From the NCBI GenBank assembly GCA_009746045.1, contig RPFO01000583.1, positions 1-36,884 of the forward strand: a DNA stretch of 36,884 nt. The letters are read 5' to 3'. The position numbers and the translations under genes were made by a program. Every line of letters starts with the position of its first letter. Positions within the stretch are counted from its first letter, which is position 1. This document shows positions 1 through 8,649 of this stretch, one piece after another. Source of the stretch: Mesostigma viride. Taxonomy: Eukaryota; Streptophyta; Mesostigmatophyceae; Mesostigmatales; Mesostigmataceae. A model generated the notes under the pieces. The model ran no database searches. It worked only from the letters and a program-made list of their open reading frames with translations, and was not told where the DNA came from.

Positions 1-428
1 CGCCCGCCCGCCTCCCCCGTCCTCGCCCGGCCTAGCTTATGTTCATCCGTGCCCTGGCGTCTGAAGCACAATCTCCACCCATATCGCCCCTATCCCCCCA
101 GCGTCACCCCTGCCCCTCCACCTTCCACACATGTGTCCCCCGCTCCTTCCCTTTACTCCACCAGTCTCCGCTGTCTACGTCACATGTCTCGGCTTATGCA
201 ACGCGGCAACTTTCATGCATCCTATCTCGAAGCCTGCAGCTTGAAGAAGCTTACCAGCTTACACATTGCCGTCGGGTCGTGCTCCCCAGCTGATCTGCAA
301 GTCCCCCGCTCCCATGCCACTAGTCTGCGAGGCCTTCTCTCACGTATCATTCGGCACCGTGTCAATGGGAATGCAGATGCACACTGCGTACGCGTCTTTT
401 ACTGATCTCACCTTTCATTCATGCTGCG
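1..428. other. C-rich stretch without a recognisable gene
   Basis: The first part is rich in CCC and TCC runs and codes for nothing I recognise in any frame. It precedes the Penelope-like relic and may hold its 5' untranslated part or decayed amino-terminal coding sequence. I looked for a GIY-YIG-type endonuclease motif here and saw none. Confidence 0.4.
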
Positions 429-2428
429 ATGGATGAGCTGCATGTGTTTGCCACACATTCTGCATTTGCCGCAAGTGCAGCTAGGCTGGGATGCCGCTCG
501 TGGTGCGCAACACTTTCGGCACTCCCATTGCCGCCTGGCATTACTCTCCCACCTTGGGACAAATGGTTTTCAGCAACGGGAAGGTCAGCCGCGATACAAC
601 GCCCACCGAGAGCTCTGGCCACCATCTTGGCAGGGCCCTGCCCCTGCCAACAACAACGGTATTTCAAGTACCTTGATCCCGGCACCTCACAACACGTCAT
701 GACCGCTGACCTCCGCATCCTGCCGAGCCACACGCTTGTAGGCCTTTTTGCCAAAGGCACCAAGTTTCGGCCGTGGGTCCAGCGCACGTGTGCCAAAGAG
801 GTGAATGCACTGCTCTCAACATTACTGCGCAAATTCTGCAATGCCATAATTTTGCACGGACCTACAGCTTGCTCCCCTTGCCATGGAACCGTGGTTTCGC
901 GCCGTCATTCAAGAATGCAATGCACGTCTCACCAGGCTTGATTACCGTCTCCGGCAGGTCCACAGCACCACCTGGCTCAACTGTCACCACAGATAAAGCA
1001 CTTCTTGACCACTTCAAGCAGGACTTTATCATCACGTGTGTTGACAAGAGTGCCAACAACTTTGCTTGTATCTGCAAGAAGCACTACTACCTTGCTACTT
1101 TGCAACACGAGTTGGCGTCCAGCCCTACCTATGTTCAGCGTGCACAGTCCACCGCCAGTATCACTGCTGCTCATCGGGCTTTTCTGCACAGCCAACACAT
1201 TGTTGCTCGGGCATTCCTTAAGCGGCAGCGACGCGCCACCACCACTACGTTCCCATATCTGTATCTCACAAAACTCCTGTTGCTTTGCGCACCATTGCTG
1301 CGTCGCATTCCGCCCCACTGATGCCTCTCTCGAAACTCATCTGCTATGCTTTGAATGCTCTTCTCCCCGAAGCCAATGCATTATGGGTGGAGGTGTTGTC
1401 GAATGCCGGGTATGAATGCGCTGGTAGTTGGATCGTCATAGACTCAGCCCAAGTATGCGCGGCCTACGCCTTGCCGCCCTTAGCCGTTCTAAGACAGCAG
1501 CAGAGAAGCGTATACCTATGCCCATAGCCACCTATGATTTCACCACTCTATATACCTCACTAGATTTGCACGATTTGAAAGCTCGTTTAGATACTGCACG
1601 TGCGTGTTTCTCAGACCAAGCCCACGGCAACGTAGTGGCTCTCAGGGATTGCGGCATGCAGGTGCTATCGACGGTGCGGGATGCTTATAATTATACTATC
1701 ACGAAGGCTGACCTTGTTCATTGGATCTCTTATCTTGTTGATAACACCTTCATTTGTTTTGCGGGCAATGTATATACCAACAAGCTATCGGCATCCCTAT
1801 GGGCACTAACTGTGCCGGGCTCCTTGCAAACCTCTATATATACACTTATAAGCTTGCATTCATGGAGAATCTCATTGCCTCAAACGATGATGTTCTCATC
1901 AAGCGTTTTATCCACACATGTCGATACATTGATGATGTCTGACATTGCTTTCGACAACCCATTTGTATATCTCACAGCCGGTCTGCCTGGCATCTACCCG
2001 CAAGCGTCCCTCACGCTCATGTCGGAGGATACTAATTGTAATTACCTCGATCTTAAAACATTACCCATAACAAGAAGGGCTGGCGTACGGCTGTCTATGA
2101 TAAGCGCAAGGATCCAAAATACCAGCAAATTCCTTTTATTCGTTACCCCGATATTCACAGTCTCCTTTCGCACACAGCAAAATATGGTGTTGTTCTTAGT
2201 CAGTTACATCGTTTTTCCCGTCTTTGTTCTTATCGTGTCGATTTCATCACGACTCTTGTTGAACTCTTGCATCGTTTGTTGGTCAAAGACTATGACCGAG
2301 ACATTATGCTCCGTCAAGTCCGGTGTTTTTTGCAACGTCACCCATATCTGTTTGGTGCTGCCCCTTGGCACAAGCTCTACAAACAGGTCGTGGACCGGCT
2401 GGATCGCATAGTATCTCCGCACATCTGA
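429..2428 (+). pseudogene. Penelope-like element reverse transcriptase, decayed
   Basis: Successive blocks of one RT-like protein appear in order but in different frames. They are an amino-terminal LFAKGTKFRP block (about 700-770), DKSANNFACICKKHYY (about 1040-1090), PYLYLTKL (about 1250), TYDFTTLYTSL (about 1530-1565), GIPMGTNCAGLLANLY (about 1790-1840), the catalytic box CRYIDDV (about 1920-1940), YLDL (about 2043) and a carboxy-terminal block with YDKR, RYPDIHSLLSHT and SQLHRFSRLCSYR (about 2085-2245). The coding sequence ends at TGA 2426-2428. GIPMGTN and YIDD as RT motifs, and the FTTLYTSL style, fit the Penelope-like family. At least five frame changes make it non-functional. No carboxy-terminal GIY-YIG endonuclease follows, so it is either an endonuclease-minus type or one with an amino-terminal endonuclease that is lost or lies off the window. 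A distant non-LTR RT is the alternative. Confidence 0.68.
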
Positions 2429-3289
2429 ACCCTGTGATGCCAGATCTCCTTTGCGGCCGTTCCGAGTTTGGCACTGGATTCGTTGTCCACATCGTCGCGT
2501 CGCTGCAGCAACACGATCGATGTTTTTCTGGCATACGCGGGCTTTTGGTTCCCGCCGCACATTTGAAAGTGCTGTCCTCCGGCTTTTTGCCTTTGCACCG
2601 TGTGCAGTTCTTGGACGTTTGGAATCATGGCATGGCTAACGTGATCACTGACTAGCTAGACCTTTTCAGTGGTTTTCCATTTGCGGGTATAATTTTCCTC
2701 GTAAATGGCATGGGAGAGCGATCGCAGCAATGGTGCTCACCACTAGACACTCCCGGCCAGTTAGGCTCGAAACACACGCCCTGATCAAGCATGTTGTTTC
2801 CGGCCCCACCGTCTAGGTCATCTAGTCGCTCTACACGTGAGCCAGCCATAATTTCAATGCACAAGTGTTGCGTGCCCGACCCTTGGAACGGGCGCAACAA
2901 TGGAATAAATTATGTATTTTGGCTTGCATGTTGTCATAGTCCGTAGGACTTTGGGACTCATTTTGGGACTTAATTTGGGAATTGTCTCTTGGTCAGGACT
3001 TTTGTATGGAACTATGATAGTTTGTGTGATTCGGACCAGTTATTTTGGGCCTAGGTTGATGTATGCGATCTTCTAGGGGCCGGTGCAGTCGCGCCGCGCT
3101 GCGTACTTTATAGCTGGTTGAGATAGTGTACTCATGCGTGGATTCTGTAGCCTGGCGAGGATCGATGTCGACCCGAGGATCTTGTGTGGACTGCATGTTT
3201 CGGAGTTAATTCTCTGGAAGGTCGGCGCCATGTCGGCGCCTCTTGCCAGCTTGGTGGCAGACCTAGGTGAAATTGGTCCGAGGACGAGA
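2429..3289. other. Gene-free flank with LTR-like remnant
   Basis: No coding sequence is supported here. Near 2950-2985 there are three repeats of the form TTTGGGA(C/A). From about 3050 to 3111 the text resembles the gypsy-1 LTR: CCTAGGTT is followed by GCGCCGCGCTGCGTACTTTA (3091-3110), which matches LTR positions 3429-3448 with one mismatch. The last 5 bases, CGAGA, are the target duplication of gypsy-1. Confidence 0.45.
3285..3289. repeat. Target site duplication of gypsy-1, left copy
   Basis: CGAGA directly precedes the LTR start TGTTACG and is repeated directly after the right LTR. A 5-bp duplication is normal for Ty3/gypsy integrase. Confidence 0.9.
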
Positions 3290-3861
3290 TGTTACGTCGC
3301 GTAACAATTCGTTGTAGTTACGGACGTAAATTAGGTCCTTGGCCTCGGCTGTTCCTAGGTTTACGTGTAGTTCTAGCTGGGACATGATTGTCCTCGTAAA
3401 AGTACTGTGGTATATTGGGTGCCTTTGGGCGCCGCGCCGCGTACTTTATTAGTGGTCCTTATCCTTCGGTAGAATGTAGTGGACCGGCGTGCATCTGTGC
3501 ACCTGCCTGTGTTTCTGTGTTTCTGCAGGCGAGGGCCAGGTCGGCCCGAGCCTGTTGGACCGTTGGTGACCATTTATGCACGTTCCACTCCTTGTGTGGT
3601 CACTCGGCGTGTGTTAAATGAATTAACACATATTAGCTTGGGTCACGGCAGTTTAGTTGTGTTTCCTTCCTCTATTCCTGGAGTAAACGGGTTTGGTTAA
3701 ATGGCCTATGGCATATTACAGTAGCACATATGTAAATGCATTGAGATCTGGTTCGTCTCGTTCGTCTTTCGCTAGGGGTGTAAATAGAAGCGGCCTTACT
3801 AGTCTAGGTAGCATCAGGACAGGTAGAGGTAGAGGTGGCGGCCGAGGCTTGCGGCGTAACA
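3290..3861 (+). repeat. 5' LTR of gypsy-1 (572 bp)
   Basis: The LTR starts TG and ends CA, and its first 17 bases contain the inverted pair GTTACG/CGTAAC. A GC-rich box followed by GTACTTTAT (3429-3449) is also present in the gypsy-2 LTR and is a plausible promoter core. ORF0 starts within this LTR at 3708. The same 572 bases recur at 29084-29655. Confidence 0.93.
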
Positions 3862-4016
3862 ATGGACTCGGAGGTAGTTTAGATAGAGAGCGAGACGACG
3901 ATCCTTTGCAACATACGTCATTGAATCAACCCTTCCGCGGCTGGGAAAATGAAGACGACACCTACTTGACAGGTAATGGGCGGGTCGCCTGCGAGCTGGG
4001 GGGTAGTGCTGCCTGA
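3708..4016 (+). CDS. ORF0: small RGG-rich protein starting in the LTR (gypsy-1)
   Basis: This 102-residue reading frame begins ATG at 3708 inside the 5' LTR, crosses the LTR end and the primer binding site, and stops in the leader. The protein starts MAYYSSTYVNALRSG and has a basic glycine/arginine stretch, RGRGGGRGLRRN, followed by an acidic half. The same frame exists in gypsy-2 (30265-30567) with the pattern MAYYS-TYVNALRS--SRSSFARG, RGRGGGR, ERDD and GNGRVA kept. Most differences fall in third codon positions (GCA/GCG, TAC/TAT, ACA/ACT, GTA/GTT, CTA/TTA), which argues for translation. No known family is recognised. The RGG-type stretch suggests RNA binding, an inference. The 3' LTR carries only the first half. 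Confidence 0.72.
   Translation: MAYYSSTYVNALRSGSSRSSFARGVNRSGLTSLGSIRTGRGRGGGRGLRRNNGLGGSLDRERDDDPLQHTSLNQPFRGWENEDDTYLTGNGRVACELGGSAA
3863..3874 (+). promoter_or_regulatory. Primer binding site of gypsy-1
   Basis: TGGACTCGGAGG lies one base after the LTR end. The equivalent site in gypsy-2 is TGGTATCGGAGG, which resembles the initiator-tRNA-Met site TGGTATC of many plant elements. The two differing bases in gypsy-1 may weaken priming. The site also lies inside ORF0. Confidence 0.6.
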
Positions 4017-4388
4017 TTCAGGACACGCCCTGCCTAGAAGATAGACCTGCTCGAAGCGGAAAATCCTTTTATAGATAGCTCCTTTTCCTCGTTTTGTTTT
4101 CCTTAGAAAGGTTGTTTATTGCCGTAGACAGGTGATGGTTTTGGTTCGACGATAGAGAGACGGCTAGCGTCTCGTAGATTACACTTTTTCTGCATCTTGC
4201 CTGCTTTGTATTTAGACGACCCATCGCCGGACGCAGAATTCTTGAAACCGGATACTTACGACCACCTGGCGCTGGAAACCTCGTCCCTGCGTGCGTCGTC
4301 AATCTGGTTCGGTTTCAGACACCCGAGATAAGTCGCCTTCTCCTCGTTCTCCTCATTTGACTACTCAAGACCTACCAGGTGCGTTAAC
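4017..4388 (+). promoter_or_regulatory. Leader of gypsy-1 with candidate splice donor
   Basis: These 372 bases between ORF0 and ORF1 hold no supported frame. Near the 3' end CCAG/GTGCGT (GT at 4379-4380) lies ten bases before the ORF1 ATG. In gypsy-2 the same place has CCAG/GTGAGT, a strong donor. Candidate acceptors precede gag (TTGCTTCAG at 6804, TTTCTTCTAG at 6846), so splicing could remove ORF1. Confidence 0.45.
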
Positions 4389-4535
4389 ATGAGCCAGCGG
4401 CGATCTTTTACTGCTCCTTCCCATTCTTCTAGCGATAATAGTCTAGCTAAATATTACGTAGTGATTACGCCTCAATGGTCCTCCATTTTCCTTTCTTGGT
4501 CCGACGCTAGGAAGATCGTTCAGAATCGTGTATAC

Positions 4536-4949
4536 AATCGGATTTCTTTGAAAAGAGTTTCTCGAAGTGAGGCGGGGAATAAGGCCGCTCACGGAAGCCG
4601 CCTGGATGGTCGGCTGAACCGGGCGGGTTTGGCAGATGTAACCGGATTTGGCTAATGGCTGGCGACCTGGAATTGTTAGTAGGGGCAGTGGCCCTATTGT
4701 ACTACAATCTCGAAACAATCTTATGCTTAAAGTTTGACAGGGCCGGGTTTGTTGAACCGGTATGTCGAATGATAATTAGAACCTTTCGGAAAGGGTATTT
4801 GATTGGTTGTTGTTTTTGTGGTACGGTAGGTGTCGCTACATTCTCAGGTTGACATGTTAAGTTAAGCTCGGTTGCTGATGTCAGCCCCGTGCTAGTGCAG
4901 TTTGACTACTTTGGCGGCGTAGTGACATTGTTGTGGTCTTTTTTCTTGT
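4536..4949 (+). repeat. A1 repeat of SDR-1 (414 bp)
   Basis: It starts AATCGGATTTCTTTG and ends GTCTTTTTTCTTGT. It recurs at 5962-6375 with no difference seen by eye. Its first bases match the start of the corresponding repeat in the other element (19821 downwards, minus strand: ATCGGGGTTCTTTGAA). Confidence 0.9.
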
Positions 4950-5248
4950 AAACGTTGGCTGAGCGCCGACGGCTGAGGCTATGGCGGTACAAGAAGTGCC
5001 TCACCAGCCTTGCGCTCAGCATGGGTGCGGGGCTAAAATTTGTTAACCAAATTTCCGGCATCCATGATCCCTGGCTGCTTAAGGCGGTTGGGATTCATGG
5101 CTGCCACTGGCCCGGAATTAATGTCCGGGTGATCGGGGTTTAAATGCGAAGCGGGGGCTGATGCATTATTTAATTAATGGCTGGTTTGTTTGAAAGAAAC
5201 GGCCAGCTGGCCGGGTTGGACAAGGGCTAGCTTGCTTGATGGTTCCGT

Positions 5249-5273
5249 ACCTGGGGATGCTTGCGCCTCGGGT
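5249..5273 (+). ncRNA. Hairpin box, copy 1
   Basis: The stem ACCTGGGG/CCTCGGGT of 8 pairs (with G-T wobbles) closes a 9-base loop, ATGCTTGCG. The same loop and outer stem occur at 5314-5338 and, on the minus strand, at 19109-19133. Confidence 0.5.
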
Positions 5274-5313
5274 TGGGCTGTCGGCAGGCTGGCCTGCCTT
5301 TGAGTTGTCTCGT

Positions 5314-5338
5314 ACCTGGAAATGCTTGCATTCCGGGT
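5314..5338 (+). ncRNA. Hairpin box, copy 2
   Basis: The stem ACCTGGAA/TTCCGGGT closes loop ATGCTTGCA. The two inner pairs are A-T where the minus-strand copy at 19109-19133 has G-C; both sides have changed together, so pairing is kept. Confidence 0.55.
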
Positions 5339-5837
5339 TGGGCTTGGCTTGAGGGCCGTCGCGGCTCGGGGGGGTAAAAAATTTAAGTCACCGTTGTGGG
5401 ACACGGAGCCTTGGCGCAGGAGGCAAGGGCTGAAAATCAACTTGATTTCGTATTCAGTGGTATTTCCATTGTTTTGTACGGAAGGAGTGTTTATGTGCTC
5501 GGCACTAAGTTGGTTGCTCTTCAAAAAAGTTGTAAAACTGGGCGTCGGCTGGAATCAGCGGTGCCAGTCAGCAGCTTTTGCTTTGACTTTGTGTCCCGCG
5601 ACAGCACCCCTTAGCGGACCAGAGAAGAGGTCGGCAACGAGGTCAGCGGGGGCCCCCGAGTGGGGTCAAAAATGCGAGCTGTGTCGATCGACAGTGCATG
5701 AATTTTTGTGCATTCACAGTCGCTGGGAATTAAATCTGTTTTCTGGCAACGGAGAGCGCCCATCGCGACAGGACAGCTTTTGACGGGAAAGGAAATGGTG
5801 CTTCTTTAGCGGACCGGAGGGCCAGGAAGGGGAGGTT

Positions 5838-5963
5838 GGGTAATCGCGAGCCATGCCTATGGAGTTCTTAATAGCGGTTCTGTAACCGCTACCTGTCTAT
5901 ATGCATCTACTTATTGTTTTAACAAAGATGCTGGTGACTATGGTGAGCAAACGGGTGTATGAA
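5838..5963 (+). repeat. B1 repeat of SDR-1 (126 bp)
   Basis: It starts GGGTAATCGCGAGCC and ends GGGTGTATGAA, overlapping the A2 start by AA. It is identical by eye to 6413-6538. The core CTTATTGTTTTAA-AAAGATGCTGGT is shared with the short repeat of the other element (minus strand of 17856-17983). Confidence 0.88.
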
Positions 5964-6375
5964 TCGGATTTCTTTGAAAAGAGTTTCTCGAAGTGAGGCG
6001 GGGAATAAGGCCGCTCACGGAAGCCGCCTGGATGGTCGGCTGAACCGGGCGGGTTTGGCAGATGTAACCGGATTTGGCTAATGGCTGGCGACCTGGAATT
6101 GTTAGTAGGGGCAGTGGCCCTATTGTACTACAATCTCGAAACAATCTTATGCTTAAAGTTTGACAGGGCCGGGTTTGTTGAACCGGTATGTCGAATGATA
6201 ATTAGAACCTTTCGGAAAGGGTATTTGATTGGTTGTTGTTTTTGTGGTACGGTAGGTGTCGCTACATTCTCAGGTTGACATGTTAAGTTAAGCTCGGTTG
6301 CTGATGTCAGCCCCGTGCTAGTGCAGTTTGACTACTTTGGCGGCGTAGTGACATTGTTGTGGTCTTTTTTCTTGT
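5962..6375 (+). repeat. A2 repeat of SDR-1 (414 bp)
   Basis: This is the second copy of 4536-4949 (offset 1426). It is followed directly by a C-rich quadruplex-type motif. Confidence 0.9.
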
Positions 6376-6390
6376 CCCACCCACCCACCC
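6376..6390 (-). other. G-quadruplex motif at the A2/B2 junction of SDR-1
   Basis: The minus strand reads GGGTGGGTGGGTGGG, four G3 tracts with single-base loops, which is a very favourable quadruplex sequence. The same motif occupies the same structural position in the other split-repeat element (18002-18017). Confidence 0.75.
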
Positions 6391-6412
6391 TCTTTGGTGG
6401 CCTGGTCTGCGC

Positions 6413-6538
6413 GGGTAATCGCGAGCCATGCCTATGGAGTTCTTAATAGCGGTTCTGTAACCGCTACCTGTCTATATGCATCTACTTATTGTTTTAACAA
6501 AGATGCTGGTGACTATGGTGAGCAAACGGGTGTATGAA
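6413..6538 (+). repeat. B2 repeat of SDR-1 (126 bp), right terminus
   Basis: This is the second copy of 5838-5963 (offset 575). It ends AA, followed by the interrupted ORF1 sequence CGTAATTAGG. Confidence 0.88.
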
Positions 6539-6782
6539 CGTAATTAGGTATAAGAAATTTATGTCCTTCGAAGAAGCTCAGCAGTTCCTTATAGATCATA
6601 GCCAAACAGATTTAGGCCTGCATGTACGCCCTATTCCTCATGGTCGTCCTCCCGTAGAAGCTCTAGTCTTTGCTACCCCTCCTTCTTCTCCCCCTAAACG
6701 GGCTGCATCTGCATCTGCTTCAGATACTCCTCTCACTTTGGAGTTTGGTTCCCTATCCATTACTGTTGTTAAAAAGGATTGA

Positions 6783-6873
6783 TTTTAATCTTGTTCTTGC
6801 TTCAGACCTTCAAGGTTTTTCCTTTTTCTTTTGTGGCTTTCTTCTAGATTCCTATTCCTTTACGTAATTAAAG
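6783..6873 (+). promoter_or_regulatory. ORF1-gag intergenic region with candidate splice acceptors
   Basis: A pyrimidine-rich stretch contains TTGCTTCAG (to 6804) and TTGTGGCTTTCTTCTAG (to 6846) before the gag ATG at 6874. Gypsy-2 has TTGTTGCTTTCAG at the same place. With the donor before ORF1 these define a candidate intron. Confidence 0.4.
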
Positions 6874-8621
6874 ATGGATCCAGTGGGTGGAGATATGTCG
6901 CCTATACCTACCAATAATAATAATAATACCACTACTAATAATAATAACAATAACAATACTCGTGGTAACCGACGGGACTCCTTGGAAACGGTACACCATC
7001 TTACCCCTCAAGGTATTCTGCGTACCTCACCTCCTTCTCCTGTTGCTGGTGGTCGCCGTCGTCCCTCAATTACCCCACCTACCTATGAACAACGTATTTC
7101 ACAAGTCAGATTTAGTGATGAACCTTCTTTTGCTGTGAACCAGGCCCCTGCCCCTTCTGCAACCTTGGCTCACCCCTCCAGCAGGTCCTCACTCACTAAC
7201 AATGCTTCTAGGCCTCCTTCCCACCCTGTGCCTTCAATGCCTGCCATTAACACGGGTCGTACCTCGGCCCCTGTCGGCCCTTCTGGGCGCCCTAGTGCAG
7301 TTCCCTTTTACCCACCTGCTTCCTGGTCCTACCCTGAGACGGCCTATGAGGCTGCCCAGGTCCCTACCCGTGTGGCTGATTTAGAAGTTAATAATGATTT
7401 CAGTACCATGCCCCTAGATGATAGGAATTATGATCATTTTGCCTACTCCTCTCTTCGTGAGCAATATACTGTTCCCTTCTCCTATGGGCACCATCCTGAA
7501 ACGGTGGCTCCCTCTAGACCCCTACCCAAGACTTTTCCTATCCCTCCTTCTATCCCGCTTATGTAGCAGTGGAAGATAGTGGCCCTATGGGAAAAACTGA
7601 TTCTTCTAATCCCCCTAAACCCCTGCTCTTCCCCTCTTTGCCAACCTTCCTAAGCTTGGATGTCAAGTCTACCCCTCAACAGTTTTTCACCTTCATTATG
7701 TTGCTCACCCAGAACACAGAGTCCTGGCAGAACCACAATAGGTGGCGCCTCTCTGATGCTGTACTAGTTCCTCATTATCTTACTACCTGCATTACTCCTG
7801 AGCTTGCTAACCTCATCCAGTGTGAGTCTCTTGCCTCTCATGCCTACCCAAACTCTGTAGCAGAATTGTTCAAGCGTTTAGAGAACCATTTAGTCCCTCC
7901 CGATGCAGATTGGCAGGATAGATTATCCTTTGGTACCTTGCAGCAGGGTACCAAATCCTTCAAAGAATATATGAAAGAGTTTGATGCCCAGATGGTACGA
8001 ATTAGGGATTTGTCGGGCGCAGAAGTACGTGCCCGCTTCCTTCAGGGCCTCAGTAGACCCTTATTGCGTGAAGTCAAGCGCCAGTTCTCTGCCTACCGTT
8101 TTACTGACCTGCCCCTCAAGCATGTGCGCCAGCATCTTTTACGAGTAGCAGATTTCTTCTCCACGCCTTCTCTTCCTACCCGTTCCCGTATTAATAATAT
8201 TAGCCTTACCCCTGAGGAGGAGAACTCCTATGTAGAAGAATTAGATATTTGTGTGACTGACCTTTCAGCTCTGGATGTCTCTCATATCACCTGCTATCAT
8301 TGTAAGGAAGTAGGTCATCTTAAACGTGAGTGCCCCAAGTTCCTTTCGGGTGCTCCCCCTCATCCCGACGCTCGCCCTCCTCGTACCCCTCAGCGTGCTC
8401 CTATTCGTCCCACTTCAGGACGCATTCCTTCAGCTACCCCTAGTAGGCTGAATGCTGTGCAGACAGGATCCCCAGGGTTCCCCTATGATAATCAGGCTCC
8501 CGCACCCTCTCCAATCCCTCGTGACCCTCCAGCAGTGGCTTTTCCGCCAGGGTCTTCTTCGGGGTTAGTTCCTATGGATTTGGGGGGGAGGGGGAACAGT
8601 AGGCCTGTCAGCCGGGGGTAA
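6874..8621 (+). pseudogene. gag: gag of gypsy-1, frameshifted
   Basis: ATG 6874 opens MDPVGGDMSPIP followed by a poly-Asn tract from AAT repeats and a long Pro/Ser-rich region. A one-base loss near 7555 moves the frame. The second part (7569-8621) holds the capsid-like domain (FFTFIMLLTQN to LRVADFF) and one zinc knuckle, CYHCKEVGHLKREC (C-X2-C-X4-H-X4-C), for RNA binding. Gypsy-2 keeps the same protein intact at 579 residues. The carboxy terminus is altered because the G-run before the stop has 7 Gs instead of 8, so the frame misses the UAG and ends at TAA 8619-8621. Confidence 0.88.
8582..8596 (+). other. Purine tract G7-A-G5-AA at the end of gag (gypsy-1)
   Basis: It resembles the 3' polypurine tract at 29071-29083 and the tract at 11049-11066. 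In gypsy-2 the run is G8-A-G5. It is both a slippery homopolymer and a possible extra plus-strand priming site. Confidence 0.45.
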
Positions 8622-8633
8622 CCTGGACAGGTC
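8602..8633 (+). promoter_or_regulatory. Hairpin directly after the gag stop (gypsy-1)
   Basis: CCTGTC (8604-8609) pairs with GACAGG (8626-8631), extended by two more pairs, with loop AGCCGGGGGTAACCTG. It is identical in gypsy-2, where it abuts an in-frame UAG. See findings. Confidence 0.5.
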
Positions 8634-8649
8634 CTTAGATAGTACCCCA

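Larger units (their letters stand above)
4950..5837 (+). other. Internal region of SDR-1, rich in hairpins, non-coding
   Basis: No frame resembles a known protein. Several short inverted repeats are visible: AAATTTG/CAAATTT (5036-5054), CCCGGA/TCCGGG (about 5114-5132), two hairpins with loop ATGCTTGC (5249-5273, 5314-5338), CGGGGGCCCCCG (5647-5658) and TGTCGATCGACA (5682-5693). The repeated structures suggest a structured RNA or single-stranded DNA intermediate. Confidence 0.6.
4536..6538 (+). mobile_element. Short DIRS/TOC1-like element with split direct repeats (SDR-1)
   Basis: The layout is A1 (4536-4949), internal part, B1 (5838-5963), A2 (5962-6375), a 37-base spacer, and B2 (6413-6538). 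This A1-internal-B1-A2-B2 order is the split-direct-repeat plan of PAT-type DIRS retrotransposons and of TOC1 and Kangaroo in volvocine algae. No target duplication is present: only AA is shared at the left end (TAC-AA-TCGG), the B1/A2 junction (ATG-AA-TCGG) and the right end (ATG-AA-CG), consistent with tyrosine-recombinase insertion. The internal part (about 0.9 kb) has no credible ORF, so it must be mobilised in trans. Target: ORF1 of gypsy-1. A diverged relative lies at 17856-19821 in the opposite orientation. Confidence 0.82.
4389..6782 (+). pseudogene. ORF1: hybrid-binding/viroplasmin-like domain protein, split by insertion (gypsy-1)
   Basis: ORF1 begins ATG 4389 and runs MSQRRSFTAPSHSSSDN to residue 50. 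A split-direct-repeat element (4536-6538) interrupts it, and the protein resumes with VIRYKKFMSFEEAQQFL to TGA 6780-6782. Removing 2001 bases (4538-6538) restores the phase exactly. The intact equivalent in gypsy-2 is 130 residues. Residues about 20-66 carry the signature of the RNase H1 amino-terminal hybrid-binding domain, also found in viroplasmin: YYVVITPQWS, IFLSWSDARKIV, then RYKKF-FEEAQQFL. This fold binds RNA/DNA hybrids or double-stranded RNA. The tail is Ser/Pro-rich and ends in LEFGSLSITVVKKD. A role in reverse transcription or RNA packaging is an inference. Confidence 0.75.

Noticed and set aside
419-847. Minus-strand frame opposite the Penelope-like relic
   Set aside because: The plus strand holds recognisable RT-associated blocks over the same bases; the minus frame is a shadow.
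4536-6375. 414-bp repeats read as LTRs of a small TRIM-type element
   Set aside because: There is no 5-bp duplication, no TG/CA ends, and the additional 126-bp repeats follow the split-direct-repeat order instead.
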